Positions 29,823 through 38,922 are shown, counted from the first letter of the stretch. The stretch: 64,000 bases of DNA from an uncultured Sulfitobacter sp. (GCA_947502265.1 CANMZB010000010.1:62001-126000), one strand, 5' to 3'. Numbers and translations: made by a program. The notes: generated by a model from the sequence alone, not told the origin.

Positions 29823-30142
29823 TCCGCGCATTGATATTCACCGCCGCTCTTACATTGACCGGTTGCGCCGAGGTGCAGACAGCGGCGGACCGCACGGGGC
29901 GCAAAGCCGCGCAAGCGGCCGTGACCGAGGTGATTGCGATCAACTTTCCGCAGGTGCCCAAGCCGCTGATCGAATCCTTCACCGGCTGCGTCATCGACAA
30001 TGCCGCCGCCATCGAGGTGCGCGAACTTGCCAGGGCATCCATTGTCGGGGTGGATAACACCACAATTGAAGTCGTGCGCAGCATCTTGTCGCGCCCCGCC
30101 ACCCAATCCTGCCTGCGCAGCAATGCGCCGCTGACATTGTAA
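29819..30142 (+). CDS. Lipoprotein between sdhA and sdhB, 107 aa
   Basis: The N-terminus ALIFTAALTLTGC is a lipobox signal, so the mature protein begins at Cys 16 and is membrane-anchored. The mature part has two further Cys (SFTGCVIDN and QSCLRSN) that may form a disulfide, and a helical Ala-rich segment. ATG 29819 overlaps the stop of the sulfotransferase-like gene, and sdhB follows 51 bases later with its own ribosome site. No domain is recognised. Its position suggests a conserved but uncharacterised companion of complex II or the envelope. Confidence 0.75.
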   Translation: MIRALIFTAALTLTGCAEVQTAADRTGRKAAQAAVTEVIAINFPQVPKPLIESFTGCVIDNAAAIEVRELARASIVGVDNTTIEVVRSILSRPATQSCLRSNAPLTL

Positions 30143-30193
30143 CAATATCCGACGCCTGACCGGCGCCGTCCGACGAAGAAAAGGAACAGCATC

Positions 30194-30973
30194 ATGGTAC
30201 AACTGACGCTCCCCAAAAACTCCCGCATGACCAGCGGAAAGACGTGGCCCAAGCCTGAAGGGGCCAAGAACCTCAAGGAGTTCCATATCTACCGCTGGAA
30301 CCCCGACGACGGGAAAAACCCCGCCGTCGATACCTATTTCGTGGACATGGACGATTGCGGCCCGATGATTCTGGACGCGCTCATCAAGATCAAGAACGAG
30401 ATGGACCCGACGCTGACTTTCCGCCGGTCCTGCCGCGAAGGTATCTGCGGCTCCTGCGCGATGAACATCGACGGGATCAACACGCTGGCCTGCACCTATG
30501 GCATGGCCGAGATCAAAGGTGTCGTGAAAATCTATCCGTTGCCACACATGCCGGTGATCAAGGATCTGATCCCCGATCTGACACATTTCTACGCGCAGCA
30601 CGCGTCGATCAAGCCATGGCTTGAAACAGAAACGCCCGCGCCTGCGAAAGAGTGGAAGCAGTCGATCGACGACCGGGCCAAACTGGACGGGCTGTATGAA
30701 TGCATCATGTGCGCCTGCTGCTCAACATCGTGCCCCAGCTACTGGTGGAACGGCGACCGCTACCTCGGGCCAGCAGCGCTTTTGCATGCCTACCGCTGGA
30801 TCATCGACAGCCGCGACGAGGGCACCGGAGAGCGTTTGGACGAGTTGGAAGACCCCTTCAAGCTGTACCGTTGCCACACGATCATGAACTGCGCCAAGAC
30901 CTGCCCCAAAGGATTGAACCCGGCGCTGGCCATTGCGCAGATTAAAAAGCTGATGGTTGAACGCACCGTTTGA
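30194..30973 (+). CDS. sdhB: Succinate dehydrogenase iron-sulfur subunit
   Basis: SdhB carries electrons from SdhA flavin to quinone through three Fe-S clusters. The 259 residues show the 2Fe-2S motif [16 protein letters not shown], the 4Fe-4S motif [17 protein letters not shown] and the 3Fe-4S region [17 protein letters not shown]. The ribosome site AAAGGAAC lies before ATG 30194. It is the last structural gene of complex II. A GC-rich hairpin follows. Confidence 0.97.
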   Translation: MVQLTLPKNSRMTSGKTWPKPEGAKNLKEFHIYRWNPDDGKNPAVDTYFVDMDDCGPMILDALIKIKNEMDPTLTFRRSCREGICGSCAMNIDGINTLACTYGMAEIKGVVKIYPLPHMPVIKDLIPDLTHFYAQHASIKPWLETETPAPAKEWKQSIDDRAKLDGLYECIMCACCSTSCPSYWWNGDRYLGPAALLHAYRWIIDSRDEGTGERLDELEDPFKLYRCHTIMNCAKTCPKGLNPALAIAQIKKLMVERTV

Positions 30974-31010
30974 GCGTGATCACTCTGAGGGTCGGCCGGT
31001 TTAAAAGTCA

Positions 31011-31032
31011 AAGGGGGCGGGGCCGCCCCCTT
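31011..31032. terminator. GC-rich hairpin after sdhB
   Basis: A 9-bp perfect stem (31011-31019 with 31024-31032) and loop GGGC lies 37 bases after the sdhB stop. There is no T run on the plus strand, so it is at best a partial terminator for sdhB. A GTGATCAC core at 30976-30983 lies just upstream of it. Confidence 0.5.
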
Positions 31033-31085
31033 GCCATGCCGCTGTCCAAAACCGGAATGAAAGAGGCCGCGCGCGGGTTAAGCTG

Positions 31086-31301
31086 ATGGTGTTGTTTCTG
31101 CTTCCCGTTGCATTTGCGCTCGTCGTCTATTTCGCTTGGCGCAACAAGGGCGTGCGCGGCTGCCGGTGGCGCGCCGACCGCAGCCGCGACAAAGGCAGCT
31201 TGCGGATGTATCGCTGTATGGCGTGCGGCGCCGAAGCTTTCACCGCCTCCAAAGGCCCGCCGGACAGTTGCAAGAAAGGTCTTGGCGGTCCCTCTTTATA
31301 A
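31086..31301 (+). CDS. Small Cys-rich membrane-anchored protein, 71 aa
   Basis: One N-terminal transmembrane helix (VLFLLPVAFALVVYFAW) is followed by a basic Arg-rich stretch and a possible zinc ribbon, with CRW at about residue 26, YRCMACGAEAF at about 43-53 and a late DSCKK. No named family is assigned. The pattern suggests a membrane-tethered zinc or redox domain facing the cytoplasm. It lies alone after the sdh operon on the same strand. Its function is unknown. Confidence 0.7.
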   Translation: MVLFLLPVAFALVVYFAWRNKGVRGCRWRADRSRDKGSLRMYRCMACGAEAFTASKGPPDSCKKGLGGPSL

Positions 31302-31471
31302 TACTCAACCTATGATGGATCGAGCGTCCCGATACCTCTGCGCAAAGGATATCGCACATGCAGTTACCGGTAAGATTTCGGATTGATGTCCTGACCCCAA
31401 AATGGACTTGCACCGACGGGTGTGGCACCTTTCAATGGCTGCATACCTAATACGATGACTGGAGCGCCGCC

Positions 31472-32338
31472 ATGACAACGCCACCCGATGCAGAGGCGCG
31501 CCGCGCTGTAGAGCCGGTGATTTGCTACCCTGTGAAAACATTGCCACAGCCGGATATGGCGCTGCTGGATGCGGCCCGCGCGACGATGGCCAAGACCGGC
31601 GAAGTTACCGTTCCGGCCCGCGATGCCGCGACGTTCGAGGTGCCGGCTGGGCATTTCTTCCGGATTACATCTGTCGAAGGGGCGCAGGTTGGCGATCTGA
31701 ACCTTTGGAACGCCCGCGATCTGTCAGAGCGTTTCTACTCGGGTAAAACCCGCGCGCTACACGGCACGCATGTTACGCGCGGCGCGCGGATGCGGTCTTC
31801 GTTCCCGCAGTTGCGTGCAATGGCGACGCTGACCCATGACAGTCTGGCATGGTACGGCAAGGATGCATTCGGAGGGTCCGTTCATGATGTTATCGGCACG
31901 CGCTGCGATCCTTACACGCATAATCTGCTTTCGGGCGGGCAGTATCACCATTGCTGCCACTCCAATCTGACCCGTGCGCTGGCCGCGCATCTGGACGTAT
32001 CAGTGGCAGAGGCAGAGCCGCATGTGCACGATGTTCTCAACGTATTTATGTGTACCGGATTTATGCGCGACACCGGGCAGTACTTTATGAAGGCCAGCCC
32101 CGTCCGCCCCGGTGACACCCTCGAATTCTTTGCCGAGATTGATCTTCTGGGCGCGCTGAGTGCCTGTCCGGGGGGCGATTGCAGTACAGTGCATTCCAGC
32201 GATCAGGCGGCCTGCTTCCCGCTGCTGGTGGAAATTTTTGCACCGGACCCTGCTACCTTGAAAGGCTGGCAAAGCCCGCCCGCAAACGGATACAACCGCA
32301 GCCATGGTGCACCGTCCACGGCTTCATTTGGCCAATAA
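31472..32338 (+). CDS. DUF1989 family protein (urea carboxylase-associated type)
   Basis: This 288-residue cytoplasmic protein has the DUF1989 pattern: VPAGHFFRITSVEGAQVGDL, then DPYTHNLLSGGQYHHCCHSN and GFMRDTGQYFMKASPVRPGD, with LLGALSACPGGDC near the end. Conserved His/Cys clusters suggest a metal site. Relatives are encoded with urea carboxylase or aminomethyltransferase-like genes, but none is adjacent here, so the substrate is unknown. It converges on deoD. Confidence 0.85.
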   Translation: MTTPPDAEARRAVEPVICYPVKTLPQPDMALLDAARATMAKTGEVTVPARDAATFEVPAGHFFRITSVEGAQVGDLNLWNARDLSERFYSGKTRALHGTHVTRGARMRSSFPQLRAMATLTHDSLAWYGKDAFGGSVHDVIGTRCDPYTHNLLSGGQYHHCCHSNLTRALAAHLDVSVAEAEPHVHDVLNVFMCTGFMRDTGQYFMKASPVRPGDTLEFFAEIDLLGALSACPGGDCSTVHSSDQAACFPLLVEIFAPDPATLKGWQSPPANGYNRSHGAPSTASFGQ

Positions 32339-32363
32339 ACTCAATACTGCCCTATCCCAAGGC

Positions 32364-33074
32364 TCAGGTGTCTGGAAATGCCGCTTCCAGCGCAATTTCG
32401 ACCATATCCCCGAAAGAGCGTTCGCGGTCCCCTGACGGAAGCGCCTCACCGGTTTGCAGGTGGTCGGACACGGTCAGGATTGCCAAGGCGCGGCGCCCGT
32501 GGCGCGCGGCAAGTATATAAAGCTCTGCCGCTTCCATTTCCACACCAAGGATACCATGACGCACCATCTGTTCATCCAGATCGGCGCGTTCAGCGTAGAA
32601 CACATCCGAGGAATAGATGCCGCCAACGTGGGTCGGCACATCGCGGGCCTGTGCGGCTGCCACAGCGGCGCTCAGCAAGCTCCAGTCCGCGCAGGGGGCA
32701 AAATTGACCTCGCGCAGAATGGCGGAGGAGGGAGAAGTGAGAGTGGTTGCCGTCATGGCGATGATCACGTCGCGGATGCCCACCTGTGGCTGCATTCCGC
32801 CACACGAACCGATCCGGATCAACGTCTGCGCGCCGTATGTGGTGATCAGCTCGTTCGCATAGATCGACAGCGACGGCATCCCCATGCCGGACCCTTGTAT
32901 GGTAACCCGATTGCCTTTCCATGTGCCGGTGAACCCCAGCATGCCGCGCACCTGATTGACGCATTCAGCACCGTCCAGAAACGTCTCTGCCGCCCATTTG
33001 GCCCGCAACGGATCGCCCGGCATCAATACGGTTTCTGCAATCTGGCCGACCTCGGCACCGATGTGAACGGTCAT
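32364..33074 (-). CDS. deoD: Purine-nucleoside phosphorylase, DeoD type
   Basis: DeoD phosphorolyses purine ribo- and deoxyribonucleosides to free base and pentose-1-phosphate. The 236 residues have the family N-terminus [20 protein letters not shown], the phosphate site [16 protein letters not shown], and [10 protein letters not shown] with the nucleoside-ribose Glu, then TVSDH. ATG 33074 has GGAGAATG upstream. It may serve the BMP-type nucleoside importer whose genes lie at the right end of the window, but the two loci are 28 kb apart, so this is only a functional suggestion. Confidence 0.95.
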   Translation of the reverse strand: MTVHIGAEVGQIAETVLMPGDPLRAKWAAETFLDGAECVNQVRGMLGFTGTWKGNRVTIQGSGMGMPSLSIYANELITTYGAQTLIRIGSCGGMQPQVGIRDVIIAMTATTLTSPSSAILREVNFAPCADWSLLSAAVAAAQARDVPTHVGGIYSSDVFYAERADLDEQMVRHGILGVEMEAAELYILAARHGRRALAILTVSDHLQTGEALPSGDRERSFGDMVEIALEAAFPDT

Positions 33075-33505
33075 GACATTCTCCTGTTTGGAACCTGCAC
33101 AAGAATGCCCAACCTGCGCGGTAGGAGCAAGTTCCAAGTATGGAGCTGCCTTGCTCAAGCTACCTGCCGCCAGAAATTGTTACGCAGATCAGCAAGGGCA
33201 ATCTCCCCGATTTTTATCGGGGCCAAGCCGTAGAGCCCAAGCGGTCATTTAGGTTTCATAGTCGGCGACGTAGCACGCTCCATTCAAATCGCTTGAAGTC
33301 TATGACTTCGACACGGCATCATTGCTGAACCGGTCCGACCGTTTCAGCCCTGCTTTTTATTTCCTTCACAGCAAACAGTGCTTGAAAGAGACGGCACTAA
33401 ACCGTGGCAAGTTCAAAGCTGAATTACGTGTATGGGCATCTCCTTGCGGCTTTTGCCCATACACGCAAGGTTCTCGCAGGTATGGTCTGTTTCTTTCTTT
33501 AACCC
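33075..33505. other. Intergenic region with two hairpins between deoD and ALDH
   Basis: This is 431 bases without a convincing gene. It holds a 7-bp hairpin with a T4 loop (33205-33211 with 33216-33222) and a perfect 12-bp inverted repeat (33427-33438 with 33454-33465) just past the ALDH stop on the minus strand, which is probably its terminator or an mRNA end. The deoD promoter must also lie here, but no -35/-10 pair could be fixed. Confidence 0.55.
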
Positions 33506-35245
33506 TTACCCCAGCAACGCGTTCAGAAAAATGCGGGGCAGTTTCAATAAGCTTGGCGCATATTGGAAACGGGTAAGAAGCATGCCCACTTTGTGTTGTT
33601 TTTTGTTGGTCACGAACCACGGTGGTTTGGGCAACAAAGTCATGGACCCTGACAAAAGGTTCCGTGGGAATGGCCGCCACGGCGCCTGAACAATCACGCG
33701 TTCGGGCCTGTCGAACATGTAGGTGTTGTGCGCAAATCCGATACCGCTTTGCACGTCTTGCAACGTGTGGCCGGGGAACGCGCCCCACGGGCACGCGGGG
33801 GTCAGAAAACCGAGGCCGCTCCATGTGTTGACCGCAATTGTACCGTAGTGGAGATCAGTGATGATCTCTTCGAACCGGTGTTTGCCTATCTGTTTTATCG
33901 TCTTCGGGTGGATCACAATATTTGCGCCTAATGTGCCGTACAAGCCGTCGTTGGCGAATTTGATGGCTTCGCGCAGATATGTCGCTGGATCCGTTGCCGG
34001 GATTTCATGTGTCGTCATTGCCGGTGCAAAGACCTCTTCCTTTCGGTAGGTGTCAGCCGACAGGTGAGTATCCGTACCGACAAGACAGGCAGGAACCGGT
34101 CCCCGGTCAATTTTTACGACGTTGTCAGCCTGATGTTCAAACTTTGACAGGCGCTCCGCAGCGCCGGGGTAGTAGGGCTGGCGTGGGTCGAGACGGCCGA
34201 TGACCTTTTGGATGGTCGAAAGCAGGCTGTTCTTTTTGTCCCAGTTTTTCGGCAAAACAAGCATCTGGCAGGCGACGCAATTGAAACCTGAATTGTGCAT
34301 CTTCTGCGTCGCGATATTTTCGGCCTGGAATTTCAGATCAGCAGTGGTCCACGGGCCTGGTACAACGATGGTCGGGCACACCGCGCCAAGTTCGGATGTG
34401 ATCGGTTTGTTCAATTTGGGTGTTCCGGCGGTTTTGTTGCGGATACCTTCTTTGCCGGGGCCCCAGACAATTGCGTCGTGGGACGCGCCTGATCCGGTAA
34501 TGTGGATATCGTCTACGTCCGGGTGTTCGCACAAATATCCGCCAACATCTGCGCCGCCTTTGACAATGCGCAATGCATCCATGTCGATCAGTGGCTTCAA
34601 CGCGTCGGATAGAAATTCAGCGAGGTATTCGTTGACCGGATTCATCTTCAGGATCGCGACACGGTGTTCGTTGAGCAATTTTTGCAGCACATCCAGCGGG
34701 GCAATGGCGGCGATGTTACCAGCCCCGAGAACGAGTGAGACTTTGCCTTTGCGGTCTTTTGCAGGTGTGTCGTAGGCTGACGCGGTATTCTGCGCCAGAT
34801 TGTCGGGTGTGACGCCCTTTTCCATCCAGACCTCTGCCGACACGCCGGATAAAAGCAAATGATCCCAGAACGAATGGGGCAGCACGCGCACGGATGTCTG
34901 GCCGCTTTGTGTTTTTCGTGTCTTCAACCTTTTGAGGTAGGTTCTGCCATCCATATGGGACAAGGTATGTATCAGGCCGTTACAGGCTGACATGAGACAA
35001 TATGGCCCTGAAATCCATTCTTCACCAACCAATGCAGACCCGTCTGGAATACCCTTCATGCGACCCGCGGTTTCGGCCCAATTTTGTGAAATCGGAAGCA
35101 GGCGATCCTTGACTTCCAAAAGGAGTGCGACGCGTTTTTCGTTGCTCGTCTGCGCCCATGTGTCTTTCGCGGCAGTCAGGTCAGCCAGCGCTCTGTCCAT
35201 TTCGGGGTTTTGCGGTGCGGCACCTTGGGTTTGGGGATTAAGCAT
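33506..35245 (-). CDS. Aldehyde dehydrogenase family protein (long, 579 aa)
   Basis: This NAD(P)-type aldehyde dehydrogenase has the Rossmann region LVLGAGNIAAIAPLDVLQ, HITGSGASHD, and the catalytic Cys region NSGFNCVACQ (about residue 325). It is clearly longer than the usual about 480-500 residues because of an N-terminal extension and a hydrophobic, basic tail (RFQYAPSLLKLPRIFLNALL) that could touch the membrane. Its start overlaps the acyl-CoA ligase stop by 8 bases. In context it should oxidise the aldehyde made by the GMC oxidoreductase, but the substrate is unknown. Confidence 0.85.
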   Translation of the reverse strand: MLNPQTQGAAPQNPEMDRALADLTAAKDTWAQTSNEKRVALLLEVKDRLLPISQNWAETAGRMKGIPDGSALVGEEWISGPYCLMSACNGLIHTLSHMDGRTYLKRLKTRKTQSGQTSVRVLPHSFWDHLLLSGVSAEVWMEKGVTPDNLAQNTASAYDTPAKDRKGKVSLVLGAGNIAAIAPLDVLQKLLNEHRVAILKMNPVNEYLAEFLSDALKPLIDMDALRIVKGGADVGGYLCEHPDVDDIHITGSGASHDAIVWGPGKEGIRNKTAGTPKLNKPITSELGAVCPTIVVPGPWTTADLKFQAENIATQKMHNSGFNCVACQMLVLPKNWDKKNSLLSTIQKVIGRLDPRQPYYPGAAERLSKFEHQADNVVKIDRGPVPACLVGTDTHLSADTYRKEEVFAPAMTTHEIPATDPATYLREAIKFANDGLYGTLGANIVIHPKTIKQIGKHRFEEIITDLHYGTIAVNTWSGLGFLTPACPWGAFPGHTLQDVQSGIGFAHNTYMFDRPERVIVQAPWRPFPRNLLSGSMTLLPKPPWFVTNKKQHKVGMLLTRFQYAPSLLKLPRIFLNALLG

Positions 35246-36872
35246 TGTTATCTTCTCCTGTTATCAGGTGCGCACCAAAGAGTTTGCGCAGTTCGTTTTT
35301 CTGGATTTTTCCGGTGGCCCCCATAGGGAGCGCATCTACAAAAATCACGGCATCCGGGGTTTGCCATGATGGGATTTTGCCGTCGTAGAACGCGCGCAAT
35401 TCAGTTTCGCTCAGGTTGGCGTCCGGTGTCTTGACGGCAATTACGATTGGCCGTTCATCCCATTTTTCATGACGCGCCGCGATTGCAGCCGCGTTGGCAA
35501 CTTGCGGGTGGGCGATTGCGATGTTTTCCAATTCAACGGTCGATATCCATTCACCTCCGGATTTGATGATGTCCTTGGAGCGATCGCGGATTACCATGTA
35601 ACCATCTTCATCAATTGTGGAGACATCGCCGGTGTCAAACCAGCCGTCGTCGGTCAGCGCGTCGGCGTCTTTGCCAAAATAGCGTTTCACAACCCAATGC
35701 CCGCGCACTTGTAGATCACCTTGGGTCTTGCCGTCATGTGGCAGCAACTCGCCTGCTTCATCCAGCAGGCGAAGTTCAACGCCGAACATCGGGCGCCCTT
35801 GGCCCGTGCGCAATTCTGTTTTTTCGTCGTCGGACAATACGGCATGGCGTTGCAAAAACTGGTTGAGTGTTGCGACCGGCGATGTTTCCGTCATGCCCCA
35901 GGCATGCAGAAGTTCGACGCCGTAGGCCGCGAATTTCGGGATCATCGACGGCGGGAGCGGCGCGCCGCCCACGACTGTTCGTGTCAGGCTTGGCAGTTTC
36001 GAGTCTGATGCCTCCAAAGCTGCGAGCAGGTTCATCCAGATCGTTGGAACACCAAGCGCCAATGTGGTTTCGGTTTCGTCGATCAGTTTCAGGATGCTTT
36101 CACCATCAAGGTTCGGCCCCGGCAGCACCAATTTACAGCCATTTGCGGCAGCGATGTAGGGCACACCCCATGCGTTAACGTGAAACATCGGCACAACCGG
36201 CAACACGGTGTCTTGCGCGGAAATCGCGATGCCGTCAGGCTGATTTCCGACCAAGGTGTGCATAAGCGTGGATCGGTGCGAGTACAGTACGCCCTTGGGG
36301 TTTCCGGTCGTGCCCGACGTATAACAAAGGCTGGAGGCCGCGCGTTCATCCACCTTGGGCCATGTCGCCTCCGCATCGCCGGTCTCAATCAATTCGTCAT
36401 AGAATTTCAGGCCACCAATCAGGTCGGCAGCATCGTCATCACGCGGCCCCATCAGCACGAAGTGTTTGACGGTTTTCAACTGTGACTGGATCTTGGCGAC
36501 CAGCGGCAAGAAGGTTTGTTCAAAGAACACCACCTGATCCTGCGCGTCATCAGCAACAAAAACGAGTTGTTCAGGCGCAAGGCGCGGGTTGATTGTGTGG
36601 CAAACCATGCCGCCGCCCGACACGCCGAAATAGATTTCAAGGTGACGACGGTTGTTCCATGCAATTGTTGCGCAGCGTTCGCCGTCCGTAATGCCCAGCT
36701 TGCGCAAGGCAGACGCGAGCCTGCGGGCATTGGCCCCAACCGTGCCCCAATTTGACATCGTGCGGGCGCCAGATGTCTCGACGGACACGATTTCCGTCTT
36801 TGCGTGATAGCGTTCCGCGTGTTCAATGAGGCTACCGATTGTGAGCGGCATCTCCATCATCTGTCCGAGCAT
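35238..36872 (-). CDS. AlkK-like medium/long-chain acyl-CoA ligase
   Basis: This 544-residue ANL-superfamily AMP-forming ligase has the P-loop region CYTSGTTGNPKGVLYSHRS, the adenylation motif WFDTGDVSTIDEDGYMVI, RSKDIIKSGGEWIS, and the catalytic Lys region MGATGKIQKNELR. The N-terminus (MLGQMMEMPLTIGSLIEHA) is strikingly like Pseudomonas AlkK. The product should be an acyl-CoA. It is the second gene in a GMC, ligase, ALDH order, consistent with alcohol to aldehyde to acid to acyl-CoA. The exact chain length is unknown. Confidence 0.88.
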   Translation of the reverse strand: MLGQMMEMPLTIGSLIEHAERYHAKTEIVSVETSGARTMSNWGTVGANARRLASALRKLGITDGERCATIAWNNRRHLEIYFGVSGGGMVCHTINPRLAPEQLVFVADDAQDQVVFFEQTFLPLVAKIQSQLKTVKHFVLMGPRDDDAADLIGGLKFYDELIETGDAEATWPKVDERAASSLCYTSGTTGNPKGVLYSHRSTLMHTLVGNQPDGIAISAQDTVLPVVPMFHVNAWGVPYIAAANGCKLVLPGPNLDGESILKLIDETETTLALGVPTIWMNLLAALEASDSKLPSLTRTVVGGAPLPPSMIPKFAAYGVELLHAWGMTETSPVATLNQFLQRHAVLSDDEKTELRTGQGRPMFGVELRLLDEAGELLPHDGKTQGDLQVRGHWVVKRYFGKDADALTDDGWFDTGDVSTIDEDGYMVIRDRSKDIIKSGGEWISTVELENIAIAHPQVANAAAIAARHEKWDERPIVIAVKTPDANLSETELRAFYDGKIPSWQTPDAVIFVDALPMGATGKIQKNELRKLFGAHLITGEDNNA

Positions 36873-36944
36873 TACAGCTCTCCTTCATATGTGTCGTGAG
36901 GGCCTGGATGGCTCTGGCGCCATGCCATCGTTGATAAATGTATC

Positions 36945-36982
36945 TGTGCTCGCAGCCCTCGGGAGGTGGGGCTGCGAGCACA
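36945..36982 (-). other. Perfect 14-bp hairpin between GMC gene and ligase gene
   Basis: Arms 36945-36958 and 36969-36982 are perfectly complementary with a 10-base loop. There is no T run after it on the minus strand, so it is more likely a stabilising/processing element or a partial attenuator setting the GMC:ligase ratio than a full terminator. Confidence 0.6.
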
Positions 36983-36995
36983 GCTTTGACGTCGG

Positions 36996-38714
36996 TCAGG
37001 CAGAGCGGATCAGATCTGCACACTTCTCACCGATCATGATCGAAGGCGCATTGGTGTTCGCATTGATGATCGACGGCATGATTGATGCATCCGCGACCCG
37101 CAGGCCATCAATTCCATGAACCCGCAGTTCGTGATCAACCACGGCCATGTCATCATCGCCCATTTTGCACGTCCCGACGGGGTGATAGATCGTCTGGATG
37201 TACTCATTGATATAGGCTTTGAGATCCTCGTCAGACTGCACGTCCGGTCCGGGCAACATTTCCTCTCCACGGAATTCATCCAGTGCAGATGTTGCAAAGA
37301 TTTCGCGCGCGATTTTGACGCCCTCGATCAGGATGTCATAATCGCTCTCATTCTGGAACACGTTTGGATTGACGGATGGTTTGACCGTTGGGTCGGCTGA
37401 TACCAGCTCGACGGTACCGGTGCCTTTGCTCTGTACCAACGATGGCAGGATCGTCATGCCGTCAGACCCGTCGGTCGGGTTTCCGGCACCGTCCAGAACA
37501 AAATAACCGGGCACAAAGTGGAACTGAAGATCAGGGGCAGGGGCATCAGGGTTGATCGTAAGGAACCCTCCAGCTTCGCCGATGTTTGATGTCAGCAGCC
37601 CTTTGCCTTCGGCAAATAATGCGCCCTGTGCTTCATCACCCGCGTGGGTCAGACTGATGGGTTGGGTACAGCCGTAAACCACCGGCATCATGTAATGCTC
37701 TTGCAGGTTTTGGCCGACGCCCGGCAGATCGTGAACGACGGTGATCCCGTGTTCTTCCAAATGCGCTTTAGGGCCGATCCCTGACACCATGAGGATATGG
37801 GGCGAGTTGAACGCGCCACCCGACAAGATGATTTCCTTACGCGCAGTGATAGTGTGCGTTTCGCCACCAGCCGTAAAGGTCACACCCGTTGCGCGGCCAT
37901 CGGTCATTTCGATCCGTGTGACCAGAGCCTCGGCTTGTGCGGTCAACCGGCCAGATTCAATCGCCGGATGCAAATAGCTAACAGCCGCCGACGCGCGATA
38001 TCCGTTCTTCTGGGTCACTTGATACATACCAAAACCGGTCTGATCACCATCATTGAAGTCGTCGTTCAGGGTATAACCTGCTTCGCCCGAGCCTTTGACC
38101 ATGGCGCGCGAGATCGGGTTTGGATCATTCAGGTCTACAACACTTAACGGGCCACCGCCGCCATGCGTGCCGGATTCCCCGCGTGAATTGGTTTCGGATT
38201 TCTTGAATATTGGCAGCAAGTCGGCGTAACTCCAGCCCGGATTGGTTTTGCCCCATGCGTCATAGGTGGACGTATGCCCGCGCTGGTAGATCATCGCGTT
38301 GATGGATGAAGAGCCGCCGAACATTTTGCCACGCGGCATGTAAAATGTGCCACCGTCCAGTTTGTCCTGTGGCTCGGATGTGTAATCCCAATCCAGTTCC
38401 GTTTTGAACATCAACGGGAATGTTGCGGGAATATGGATGTATTGATTCGTGTCGGCAGGTCCGGCTTCGAGCACGATAACCTTGTTGTCAGCATCTTCCG
38501 ACAGGCGGGCAGCAACGGCACAACCGGCTGATCCGGCACCGATGACGATATAGTCGTATTCCTCGGACGACGTCGTTTGCGCATGTGCCGCGCCTAAAAA
38601 CAGGGGTGCTTGTGCGGCAACGCCCAGTGCCGCAGCACGGCGCATAAATCCGCGCCGGGACAGTTTGCCGGCGTTGAAATCGCTATACAGTTTTTCCTCA
38701 TTCGAAGTCTTCAT
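36996..38714 (-). CDS. GMC-family FAD alcohol oxidoreductase with Tat signal
   Basis: This is a 572-residue GMC flavoprotein. A twin-arginine-type signal (KLSRRGFMRRAAALGVAA... GAAHA) precedes the FAD motif IVIGAGSAGCAVAARLSED. GMC signature 1 (KMFGGSSSINAMIYQRG) and signature 2 (GGAFNSPHILMVSGIG) follow, and the C-terminal active site HPVGTCKMG and INANTNAPSIMIGEK carry the catalytic His/Asn pair. It should oxidise a primary alcohol, probably in the periplasm after folded export. The AlkK-like ligase and ALDH downstream suggest use of alcohols as carbon source. Relation to AlkJ or to polyether (Peg) dehydrogenases is possible. Confidence 0.85.
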   Translation of the reverse strand: MKTSNEEKLYSDFNAGKLSRRGFMRRAAALGVAAQAPLFLGAAHAQTTSSEEYDYIVIGAGSAGCAVAARLSEDADNKVIVLEAGPADTNQYIHIPATFPLMFKTELDWDYTSEPQDKLDGGTFYMPRGKMFGGSSSINAMIYQRGHTSTYDAWGKTNPGWSYADLLPIFKKSETNSRGESGTHGGGGPLSVVDLNDPNPISRAMVKGSGEAGYTLNDDFNDGDQTGFGMYQVTQKNGYRASAAVSYLHPAIESGRLTAQAEALVTRIEMTDGRATGVTFTAGGETHTITARKEIILSGGAFNSPHILMVSGIGPKAHLEEHGITVVHDLPGVGQNLQEHYMMPVVYGCTQPISLTHAGDEAQGALFAEGKGLLTSNIGEAGGFLTINPDAPAPDLQFHFVPGYFVLDGAGNPTDGSDGMTILPSLVQSKGTGTVELVSADPTVKPSVNPNVFQNESDYDILIEGVKIAREIFATSALDEFRGEEMLPGPDVQSDEDLKAYINEYIQTIYHPVGTCKMGDDDMAVVDHELRVHGIDGLRVADASIMPSIINANTNAPSIMIGEKCADLIRSA

Positions 38715-38803
38715 GGTGTCCTCCCTTTGGTGTTTCAGCCCTTCGGATTTAGGCGAAATCAGGCTTTCTATTCTGCGTCGGGAACGGGCGGCGCGTATCG
38801 CCT

Positions 38804-38853
38804 ATATGTGCATATTTCTTTGCATTCCGTGCAAAACTCCGTATTTCCCTGCA
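38804..38853. promoter_or_regulatory. Cluster of TGCA dyads in the GMC/AraC divergent promoter
   Basis: Within 50 bases lie ATATG-TG-CATAT (38804-38815), TTTGCA-N5-TGCAAA (38819-38835) and a further TGCA at 38850, four TGCA half-sites in all. AraC-family proteins usually bind repeated half-sites, so this is a likely operator for the divergently encoded regulator. Confidence 0.55.
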
Positions 38854-38922
38854 ATAAAGGGTGCCTTGCCCTTCTTGCTTGCGCAAGATTATTAGCCTAG
38901 CATCGCTGTCGGGAGGAATATT

